Source: Flavipsychrobacter sp.
GTDB taxonomy: Bacteria > Bacteroidota > Bacteroidia > Chitinophagales > Chitinophagaceae
DNA length: 47,259 bases
Assembly (NCBI GenBank): GCA_021155965.1
Contig: JAJNBJ010000029.1
Span: forward strand, 1-47,259
Direction of reading: 5' to 3'
This document shows positions 42,547-47,259 of the stretch, one piece after another (within the stretch, counting starts at the first letter, position 1; each line of letters begins with the position of its first letter). The position numbers and the translations under genes are program-made. Under the pieces are notes generated by a model, which was not told the origin of the DNA, did not search any database, and saw nothing but the letters and a program-made list of their open reading frames with translations.

Positions 42547-42834
42547 ATGACCAATTCTATTATCATAACGTTCCCTGAAGACAACCCGGTGCAGTTACAC
42601 GTAAGCTATTCCATCGAGCTGGCGGACGATATGCAGACCATCAGTTGCAGCGTGGAAGAAAAGCACTTCCCGATATGGATGCAGCTCAGAAAATTCAGCA
42701 TAGTGTCGCGAAAAGAGCGCAATAGCTACATACAGCTGTACAATGAATCGAACGACAGCAAGAACATGGCAACAACTCTATTCATAGATCATGTGTACAC
42801 AGCCATAATGGCCGCCGGTAAAATGAAAGTGTAG
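42547..42834 (+). CDS. Small conserved-looking protein, unknown
   Basis: 95 residues, 11 bp after the desaturase stop, so probably co-transcribed. No signal peptide, no membrane segment. N-terminal strands (IIITFPEDNPVQLHVSYSIEL) and a C-terminal helix (TTLFIDHVYTAIMAAGKMKV). I do not recognise a family. It may be a partner of the desaturase by position only. Confidence 0.65.
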   Translation: MTNSIIITFPEDNPVQLHVSYSIELADDMQTISCSVEEKHFPIWMQLRKFSIVSRKERNSYIQLYNESNDSKNMATTLFIDHVYTAIMAAGKMKV

Positions 42835-42857
42835 CAAATAGACGGCAAAAAAAAGAA

Positions 42858-42875
42858 AAGCCCCTGACGGGGCTT
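42858..42875 (-). terminator. Intrinsic terminator between convergent genes
   Basis: AAGCCCC-TGAC-GGGGCTT with a T-rich run (TTTTCTTTTTTTT) on the minus strand, so it mainly ends the cold-shock transcripts and may also act for the desaturase operon. Confidence 0.85.
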
Positions 42876-42901
42876 CTGTGTACGTATGATAACTATATCG
42901 T

Positions 42902-43093
42902 TTAGATCACTTTTACTTTAACGGCATTCAAACCTTTTTTACCATTTTCCACCTCGTACTGAACCCTGTCATTCTCGCGGATCTCATCAGTAAGGCCTGA
43001 AACGTGAACGAAAATATCCGGGCCTCCGTTTGCGGGTGTAATGAAACCAAAACCTTTGGTGCCATTGAAAAATTTTACTGTACCTTCTTGCAT
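42902..43093 (-). CDS. cspA: Cold shock protein (CspA family)
   Basis: 63 residues, a complete single cold-shock domain: EGTVKFFNGTKGFGFITP with RNP1 KGFGFI, RNP2-type IFVHVSGL and ENGKKGLNAVKVKV. It binds single-stranded RNA/DNA and unwinds mRNA structures in the cold. An out-of-frame ATG five bases upstream of the start could slow initiation. It follows a larger cold-shock-domain gene on the same strand (49-bp gap). Confidence 0.95.
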   Translation of the reverse strand: MQEGTVKFFNGTKGFGFITPANGGPDIFVHVSGLTDEIRENDRVQYEVENGKKGLNAVKVKVI

Positions 43094-43142
43094 TGCATTG
43101 TTTTTTTGATCGTTAATAATTGTTTTTTACTTACACTCTTTA

Positions 43143-43577
43143 CTATGCTTTTTTAACATTAATGGCGCTCCAGCCCTTTGGGGTCCTTTCCCTTTCATAA
43201 GTCACCTTGTCATTGTCTTTTATAGGCTGCAGCAGGTTATTGGCGTGTACAAATATGTTCTCCCTCGTTTGTCCGTCGGTAATGAAACCATACCCCTTTG
43301 CCTCGTTGAAGAAGGATACCACCCCGGTTTTCTCTGGGCTTTCGGCCTCCTGTTTAGCTGCGCCCAGCTGTATATCTTCTATATTTATTTCCCTTTTCCT
43401 TCCGGCAACAGGTGGAGTGGAAACTATGTTCCCGTTCTCATCCAGGTAAGCCATCATATCTTCCAGGCTTTTCCCTTTCGTGCTGTTGGCTTTGCGTTCT
43501 TTCATGCGCTCTGCCTTATCCTGCTTTTCTTTTGCGCGTTTCTTTTCTTTTTCCTTTTTAGAGAATGTTTCCCCCAT
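43143..43577 (-). CDS. Cold-shock-domain protein with basic N-terminal extension
   Basis: 144 residues: a Lys/Glu-rich N-terminal helix (1-35, KKEKEKKRAKEKQDKAERMKERK cut short here is followed by SLEDMMAYLDENGN) and a C-terminal CSD (about 78-144) with TGVVSFFNEAKGYGFITD and ENIFVHANNL. This layout is widespread in Bacteroidota. The charged tail probably helps bind ribosomes or RNA. First gene of the two-gene cold-shock unit; the long A/T-rich leader before cspA could allow temperature control. Confidence 0.88.
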   Translation of the reverse strand: MGETFSKKEKEKKRAKEKQDKAERMKERKANSTKGKSLEDMMAYLDENGNIVSTPPVAGRKREINIEDIQLGAAKQEAESPEKTGVVSFFNEAKGYGFITDGQTRENIFVHANNLLQPIKDNDKVTYERERTPKGWSAINVKKA

Positions 43578-43849
43578 ACGTTCTTATTATACTTTTTTTG
43601 CGGGAAAATATCCCTTGTTATTAATTATGGTGCCGGATGAGCAATAACTGAGGAGAAAGAATTACCTAAACAGATCAGAAAAAGCAATGGCTTGACCATT
43701 TTCGGTAAAGATAACCCTAACAACTCAGATAAAAAAATATTTTAATTAATACTGGGAAATGAGCAAAGGAAAAAGCCATTGTTCTTTTATTAAACCATGC
43801 CATGAACGGGCATGATATTTTACGCATCCTATGTCTAAAACAAAAAAAT

Positions 43850-44380
43850 ATGACTACAGCGATCAAAACAGACAGTTTGATGACCGGCATGTTCCGCACA
43901 AAGGAAGATGCCGATAACGCTTATACCGCACTGCAACTGCGCGGCTATGGCAGTAACGAAATTTACCTGCTTATGTCGCAGGGCACGCACGACACTCATT
44001 TTCACAATGGCATACATGAAAAAAGTATTGGCAATAAAGCCATGGAAGGCGCAGGCACAGGCGGTGCAATAGGGGTTACCGTAGGCGCTATAGCGGCAGC
44101 TATAGCCGTAATAGGCACCTCAATTGTGATACCCGGCCTCGGCTTAGTAATAGCCGGGCCACTCGTAGCAGCCGCTGCAGGCGCCGGTGCCGGTGGCGTA
44201 GCAGGAGGTATCATAGGCGCCCTTGTGGGTGCAGGCATCCCAAAAGAGCGCGCCATTATCTATGAAAAAGGCATCAGCGAAGGCAACATCGTTATTGGCG
44301 TTCGCCCCCGCAACCAGGCCGATGCCGAATTCATAGAGAATGAATGGATAAAGAACCATGTAGTGGAGATACACCATTAA
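43850..44380 (+). CDS. Glycine-zipper/YflT-like stress protein
   Basis: 176 residues from ATG 43850 (an open frame from 43802 adds 16). N-terminal YflT/general stress 17M-like part (TGMFRTKEDADNAYTALQLRGYGSNEIYLLMS), a long Gly/Ala-rich double membrane segment (about 75-140, AGAGAGGVAGGIIGALVGAGIPKE, glycine zippers), then KGISEGNIVIGVRPRNQADAEFIENEW. Probably an inner-membrane stress protein; the function is unknown. An intrinsic terminator follows. Confidence 0.8.
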   Translation: MTTAIKTDSLMTGMFRTKEDADNAYTALQLRGYGSNEIYLLMSQGTHDTHFHNGIHEKSIGNKAMEGAGTGGAIGVTVGAIAAAIAVIGTSIVIPGLGLVIAGPLVAAAAGAGAGGVAGGIIGALVGAGIPKERAIIYEKGISEGNIVIGVRPRNQADAEFIENEWIKNHVVEIHH

Positions 44381-44400
44381 TTCATCATACCAAGCACAAA

Positions 44401-44436
44401 AAAATCCTGGCTGCATAAAGCAGTCGGGATTTTTTA
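44401..44436 (+). terminator. Intrinsic terminator
   Basis: AATCCTGGCTGC/GCAGTCGGGATT stem with two G-U pairs and T-run TTTTTT, 20 bp after the stress-protein stop. Confidence 0.85.
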
Positions 44437-44922
44437 TTTCGCCTCTGCGAGGAACGAAGCAGCCTCACGAAACATAACATGACAACTATAGAAAAGCGCT
44501 TTTCTCCATTGTTGGTGTCCCCAGGTAACTATATAGCAGTTTGACCACGCCAAATTATTTTCCATTTTTGACAATTCCGCGAAAAGCAATACAGCACAGC
44601 GTTATAGGCATACAGAAGAGATAGACACCCCACACTTATATGTGGGGGTATTGTTTTGCGCATAGCCGCAATACTACATTTGAGCAAGGCTGTTGATGTA
44701 ACTATGTCACGCATTTTCAAAAAAAATGTACAAAGGTACACAGAATGAATTAGACAAAATTAATGACATATAAACATGCCTGTGGATAACCTGCGCTTAA
44801 TGCACCCAGTAAGCACTACACGCATGTTAACTATACAATAACATTGTGTATTGTAAAATTATTTTGTTCCGTGTGTAATTGTTTCCGTAACTTCGTGTTA
44901 TTATCAAGGTTAAAAGTATTTT
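44437..44922. other. Gene-free AT-rich stretch
   Basis: No convincing coding frame on either strand. It holds a 7-bp hairpin CCCCACA-CTTATA-TGTGGGG at 44628-44647. Base composition shifts to AT-rich from about 44700, marking the left edge of the accessory segment. Confidence 0.5.
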
Positions 44923-45468
44923 ATGAACAAATTAGACATCATAGCAGCGTTAGAACAAGAAGAGGTTAGTCTGCATGAGAAAATTAAGTCACTCAGGCAA
45001 ACAATATTGACCTTAAAGCAGTCTATAGCCATTGAGGACAGTCAGACAAATGGCAGCAACAACATAGTGACATCGAGGCTAGGAGTTAAGCCTCCGAGTG
45101 TTAAACCACCCACTGCTTTGGATTCAACCAAGTATCCAGGCTTTTATACTGCCAAGTCATGGAGGGAGAAGGTTAGAATAGTATTTAAATCAGAAAATAG
45201 GTTTCTACACTATAGGGAAATAATTGATATTATAATTGGGCTGTACCCGGATCAAACCAAAGAAACTTTGAAAAATTCTATTTCTCCCGCTTTATCTTTT
45301 CTGAAGAATGAAGGTGTGATTGTTAAAAAGAAGGAGGGCGAATCAAACATTAATAGTTTTTGGGGTAGCAAGAATTGGTTAAATCCAGATGGCAGTATTA
45401 AACCTGAACATATGTATGATAAATCACAGGTAACTACGGGAGGTTCCAGCAAGGATTATGAATTTTAA
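44923..45468 (+). CDS. Coiled-coil plus winged-helix-like protein, unknown
   Basis: 181 residues, AT-rich. Residues 1-45 are a likely coiled coil (ALEQEEVSLHEKIKSLRQTI), 50-75 a Pro-rich linker (VKPPSVKPPTALD), and 80-155 resemble a HARE-HTH/winged-helix domain: KSWREKVRIVFKSENRFLHYREIIDIIIGLYPDQTKETLKNSISPALSFLKNEGVIVKKKEG, with the usual two-helix, wing-like GxF end (NINSFWGSKNW). HARE-HTH modules often sit in restriction or DNA-modification proteins. No partner gene is adjacent. A strong terminator follows 2 bp after the stop. Assignment tentative. Confidence 0.65.
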   Translation: MNKLDIIAALEQEEVSLHEKIKSLRQTILTLKQSIAIEDSQTNGSNNIVTSRLGVKPPSVKPPTALDSTKYPGFYTAKSWREKVRIVFKSENRFLHYREIIDIIIGLYPDQTKETLKNSISPALSFLKNEGVIVKKKEGESNINSFWGSKNWLNPDGSIKPEHMYDKSQVTTGGSSKDYEF

Positions 45469-45470
45469 AA

Positions 45471-45488
45471 AACCGCCTTTCGGCGGTT
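45471..45488 (+). terminator. Hairpin terminator AACCGCC-TTTC-GGCGGTT
   Basis: Perfect 7-bp stem directly after the wHTH gene; a short A-run precedes and no long T-run follows on the plus strand. Confidence 0.65.
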
Positions 45489-45515
45489 AATAAGATAGTT
45501 AGTGTCCAGCTAACA

Positions 45516-45584
45516 AGCTACGTAGCGTAATGGATAGCGCAATGACATCTGTGTCATAGGTCTGGTTCGATTCCAGCGTAGCTA
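45516..45584 (+). tRNA. tRNA-like gene 1, atypical anticodon arm
   Basis: Folds as a cloverleaf: acceptor AGCTACG/CGTAGCT (7 bp), U8-A9, D-stem GCGT/GCGC with GG in the loop, T-loop TTCGATT. Departures: the anticodon arm ATGAC/GTCAT has only a 6-nt loop (ATCTGT, CTG in anticodon position if U33 is the second base), the T-stem has 4 bp and no CCA is encoded. Anticodon identity is uncertain. A 17-nt hairpin GTTAG-TGTCCAG-CTAAC stands just upstream (45498-45514). Confidence 0.55.
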
Positions 45585-45585
45585 C

Positions 45586-45688
45586 AAGTGTGTAGCTTAA
45601 CGGAAGAGCGTTGGTAGACGGTTCACCCTCAGAAAGTAGCCCGACTATATTACCAGAGATGCAGGTTCAAATCCTGCCGCACTAACCA
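45586..45688 (+). tRNA. tRNA-like gene 2 with expanded anticodon loop
   Basis: Acceptor AAGTGTG/CGCACTA (6 of 7 pairs), U8-A9, D-stem GCTT/GAGC with GG in the loop, perfect T-arm GCAGG-TTCAAAT-CCTGC and encoded ACCA (45685-45688). Between D- and T-arms, the stem TTGGTA/TACCAG closes a loop of about 34 nt instead of 7, then a 4-nt variable region. The insert (about 27-29 nt) has no recognised splicing signals. It starts 1 nt after tRNA-like gene 1. Confidence 0.55.
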
Positions 45689-45770
45689 AATTGCTGTTGA
45701 CCGCAGCACAAACAATAGGAGTGTAAATATATCCGCTCCGAACCTCGCAGGCAAGCCCTCTCATCAGGGG

Positions 45771-45788
45771 CAACCCCTGCGGGGGTTG
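45771..45788 (+). terminator. Hairpin CAACCCC-TGCG-GGGGTTG
   Basis: Perfect 7-bp stem, followed by TTTGCTTT, 80 bp after the tRNA-like pair and in the right direction to end its transcript. Confidence 0.65.
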
Positions 45789-45858
45789 TTTGCTTTGACA
45801 AATGTACATTTTTTTCTGATAATGTCAAATTATGTCTCCACTAGTCAAAGGCCCCCCC

Positions 45859-45912
45859 CACTGGTCGCAGCGTCTCGCTGCGTCCCGGGCCAACTGCAAG
45901 GGCCTCCCTTGC
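45859..45912 (+). repeat. Two-hairpin dispersed element, copy B
   Basis: CACTGGT, hairpin 1 CGCAGCG-TCT-CGCTGCG (45866-45882), hairpin 2 GCAAGGG-CCT-CCCTTGC (45896-45912). Same layout as copies A and C. Confidence 0.85.
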
Positions 45913-45925
45913 GAATTACATACTC

Positions 45926-45969
45926 GCGCATCCTGCCATCCTTTAATCCCATAAATCTTAGTTGAAACG
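45926..45969 (+). repeat. AATCC-family repeat, left of mntA-hepT
   Basis: About 44 bp related to the non-coding half of the repeats at 34449 and 35141 (GCG.ATCCT...CCTTTAATCCCATAAATC.TAGTT). It follows copy B directly. Confidence 0.75.
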
Positions 45970-46019
45970 ATCACTCTCGCGCGCTCTCCGCACTCTTTCT
46001 CCGCTCTCGCTTTCCCACT

Positions 46020-46058
46020 CCCCTGGACTTCGCTTTTTCAAAATTCCTGCTCGCGAAA
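46020..46058 (+). repeat. 39-bp direct repeat, copy 1
   Basis: Identical to 46836-46874; both lie in the same orientation on either side of the mntA-hepT pair. 45970-46019 between the repeats shows nothing else. Confidence 0.9.
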
Positions 46059-46094
46059 CAACCTATACAAACTGCAAATCCTGATAATTTTTCA

Positions 46095-46102
46095 TATTTT
46101 TG
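46095..46102 (+). promoter_or_regulatory. Promoter -7 element TATTTTTG, likely leaderless start
   Basis: Matches TAnnTTTG and ends only 4 bp before the mntA ATG, so transcription would begin at or next to the start codon. Confidence 0.45.
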
Positions 46103-46106
46103 TCAT

Positions 46107-46418
46107 ATGTCTATAATAGATAAAAATAGCATCCTCGATATATTGGCAACTAATCGGGCCAACTTACGAAGCTATGGCGTTAACCGCATCGGTCTGTTTG
46201 GCTCCTATGTCCGCAACCAGGCCAGGTCTGATAGTGATGTGGACCTGCTTGTAGATATTGAAAAAGATAAAAAGACTTTTCGCAATTTTATGCAGCTCAA
46301 TTATTTCCTGGAAGAGTTGCTGAATAAAAAAGTAGAACTGGTAACCCTTCAATCGTTAAGCCCATATATAGGTCCGCATATTTTAAAAACAGTAGAGTAT
46401 GCACCCCTCGGAGATTGA
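46107..46418 (+). CDS. mntA: MntA-type nucleotidyltransferase antitoxin
   Basis: 103 residues with the minimal nucleotidyltransferase motif GSYVRNQARSDSDVDLLV, an exact GS-x10-DxD match, and an acidic strand later (NKKVELVTLQSL). MntA proteins block the HEPN RNase HepT by attaching AMP units to its R-x4-H-x-Y tyrosine. The following hepT overlaps by 20 bp. This gene looks complete although its toxin partner is broken, so it may now act on other targets or be on the way to loss. Confidence 0.9.
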   Translation: MSIIDKNSILDILATNRANLRSYGVNRIGLFGSYVRNQARSDSDVDLLVDIEKDKKTFRNFMQLNYFLEELLNKKVELVTLQSLSPYIGPHILKTVEYAPLGD

Positions 46419-46737
46419 GTTCTTACGCCACATTCTTGATGAATGTATATATCTTACTAAAGAATACAGCTAGAACAGTTTTGAGGATTTCCTGCAAAAT
46501 GGCCGTTTGATCAGGGCTGTCTGCCGCAGTCTTGAGATAATTGGCGAAGCATGCAACAAAATAAGCCCCGGTACAAAGGCAAATTGTCCATTTATTGCAT
46601 GGCGGGAAATGAGTGACATCCGCAACAAAATTATTCACCATTACTTCGGCATTGATTATGATATTGTTTGGGACACCGTCAAAACAGATATACCTCTTCT
46701 TCAACAGCAAATCACCGAATTGATCAACAAAAGCTAA
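46399..46737 (+). pseudogene. hepT: HepT HEPN toxin with in-frame amber stop
   Basis: The frame from ATG 46399 to TAA 46735-46737 gives 112 codons interrupted only by TAG at 46471-46473 (codon 25), inside KEYS-stop-NSFEDFLQNG. Everything else matches HepT (DUF86): HILDECIYLTKEYS, RAVCRSLEIIGEACNKIS and WREMSDIRNKIIHHYFG with the perfect R-x4-H-x-Y motif. Related proteins often carry Lys or Gln at the stop position, so one base change (AAG or CAG to TAG) explains it. A TTG/ATG restart downstream would lose the first helix. Silenced toxin is the simplest reading; readthrough is not excluded. Confidence 0.85.
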
Positions 46738-46751
46738 TAAGATTTCAATTA

Positions 46752-46805
46752 CCCACTGGTCGCAGTCTCGCTGCGTCCCGGTCCAACTGCAAGGGTCTCC
46801 CTTGC
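46752..46805 (+). repeat. Two-hairpin dispersed element, copy C
   Basis: CCACTGGT, hairpin 1 CGCAG-TCTCG-CTGCG (46761-46775), hairpin 2 GCAAGGG-TCT-CCCTTGC (46789-46805). It begins 15 bp after the hepT stop. Confidence 0.85.
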
Positions 46806-46835
46806 GAATTACACACTCCACTGGTCCATGGGTCG

Positions 46836-46874
46836 CCCCTGGACTTCGCTTTTTCAAAATTCCTGCTCGCGAAA
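46836..46874 (+). repeat. 39-bp direct repeat, copy 2
   Basis: Identical to 46020-46058, 816 bp apart start to start, enclosing mntA-hepT. Confidence 0.9.
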
Positions 46875-46880
46875 ACACTC

Positions 46881-46925
46881 AATTCTATAAATTCAAACCA
46901 ATTCCACAAATGCCGGTTCAGACAA
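46881..46925 (+). repeat. Diverged AATCC-family repeat, right of mntA-hepT
   Basis: TATAAATTC...CACAAATGCCGGTTCAGACAAT resembles the copies at 34449 and 35141 (TATAAATCC...CATAAATCCTAGTTCAGACAGT). Similarity is partial but the order of the pieces is kept. Confidence 0.5.
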
Positions 46926-46996
46926 TATTCGCATCACAAAAACAAATCTCCATCACCCAAACCCGCCACCATAGCCACTTTCAAAAAATAAAAAAA

Positions 46997-47027
46997 CCTT
47001 GACGGTACAGTTTCAGTACCGTCAAGG
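46997..47027. repeat. Perfect 12-bp hairpin of the GACGGTAC family
   Basis: CCTTGACGGTAC, loop AGTTTCA, GTACCGTCAAGG. The 24 stem bases equal those at 701-731, 46 kb away; the loops differ in two bases. 47028-47212 beyond it has no recognisable gene. Confidence 0.9.
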
Positions 47028-47212
47028 AAAATAGATTTGGAGCCCCCTGGCCTCATTTCGTAACTTTACCTGCTTTGCCCGCCGTTTTCAGTAGCCATAG
47101 TTTTAACGAAGGCTATAACCTTATGCGGTACGCATTTTGGCAGTTCTTTGTTTACTGGAATTAAAAGGCAGTGTCTAGTCCTGAAAAAACCTTACACATA
47201 AAAGTGTAAACA

Positions 47213-47259
47213 ATGGAAAGACAGAAAGGTTTTAAGGGTCAAAAAGGCAGAAGATCTAA
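47213..47259 (+). CDS. Start of an unidentified ORF, cut by the window end
   Basis: ATG 47213 opens a frame MERQKGFKGQKGRRS that runs off the window. The leader holds a TTACAC/GTGTAA inverted repeat (47192-47209) and the TGTCTAGTCCTGAAAA string at 47172, features that would fit the end of an insertion sequence with a transposase starting here. Too short to assign. Confidence 0.3.
   Translation, partial: MERQKGFKGQKGRRS

Noticed and set aside
45541-45570. Reading tRNA-like gene 1 as tRNA-Asp (loop GTGTCAT, anticodon GTC)
   Set aside because: The loop is attractive, but the stem would have a C-C mismatch and leave five unpaired extra bases after the D-arm.
45586-46473. Tandem tRNA-like gene 2 as an amber suppressor for the hepT TAG
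   Set aside because: A CTA triplet exists in its expanded loop, but it lacks the required U33 before it, so decoding of TAG is not supported.

Overview
The window comes from a Bacteroidota genome, most likely a Chitinophagaceae-type member of the Chitinophagales. Support: a type IX secretion (T9SS) type B cargo protein paired with a PorP/SprF partner, a LytS/LytT-type sensor pair, FkbM and YfhO-type glycan genes, several TAnnTTTG promoter -7 elements (the Bacteroidota consensus) and few strong Shine-Dalgarno sites. The backbone is ordinary chromosome. The interesting parts are the repeat-rich gaps and the small cassettes set into them.

Layout. 1-1268: remnant of an IS200/IS605-type transposase, then an 840-bp gene-free stretch with several perfect hairpins and three palindromes at an exact 21-bp period. 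1269-4858: T9SS adhesin plus PorP/SprF protein, enclosed by two identical 55-bp direct repeats. 4969-13611: HPP membrane protein, lipoprotein, BNR-repeat protein, an AT-rich HNH nuclease with a putative modification-reader N-terminus, CNT nucleoside transporter, long-chain acyl-CoA ligase, secreted protein and a DEAD-box helicase with a DEMD motif. 14074-16522: toxin/defence island (MazEF-like pair, 375-aa HEPN protein, HicAB pair). 16637-22013: ABC exporter-like pair, small membrane protein behind an operator-like cluster, dicarboxylate symporter, LytTR regulator and kinase.

22214-33471 (all minus strand): a closely packed run of epimerase, nucleotidyltransferase, DJ-1/PfpI protein, cupin, ThDP enzyme, HpaI-type aldolase, Ldh-type 2-oxoacid reductase, HAD phosphatase, polyprenyl-phosphate GT2 and FkbM methyltransferase, leading into era and a PLP deaminase. 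Upstream lie an SseB protein, a ParDE-like module and two large GT-C-like membrane proteins, one YfhO-like and one carrying a LamG/ConA-like domain. I read this as a cell-envelope glycan pathway: an unusual sugar or acid is made and activated, loaded on a lipid carrier by the GT2, and transferred outside by the YfhO-type protein. The product is unknown.

40537-44380: OmpA protein, fatty acid desaturase, small protein, two cold-shock-domain proteins and a glycine-zipper stress protein. 44437-47259: second accessory zone with an AT-rich wHTH protein, two tandem tRNA-like genes with abnormal anticodon arms, an MntA/HepT toxin-antitoxin pair whose toxin carries an in-frame amber stop, and several dispersed repeats.

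Main pattern: the ParDE and MntA/HepT modules are both bracketed by members of the same dispersed AATCC-rich repeat family, and at ParDE the repeat extends into a duplicated 3' end of the adjacent yfhO-like gene. The adhesin/PorP pair is likewise bracketed by a 55-bp duplication that reaches into the stop codon of its neighbour. This suggests cassette gain and loss by recombination or duplication at gene 3' ends, with no visible integrase. A second element with two hairpins occurs three times with compensatory stem changes.
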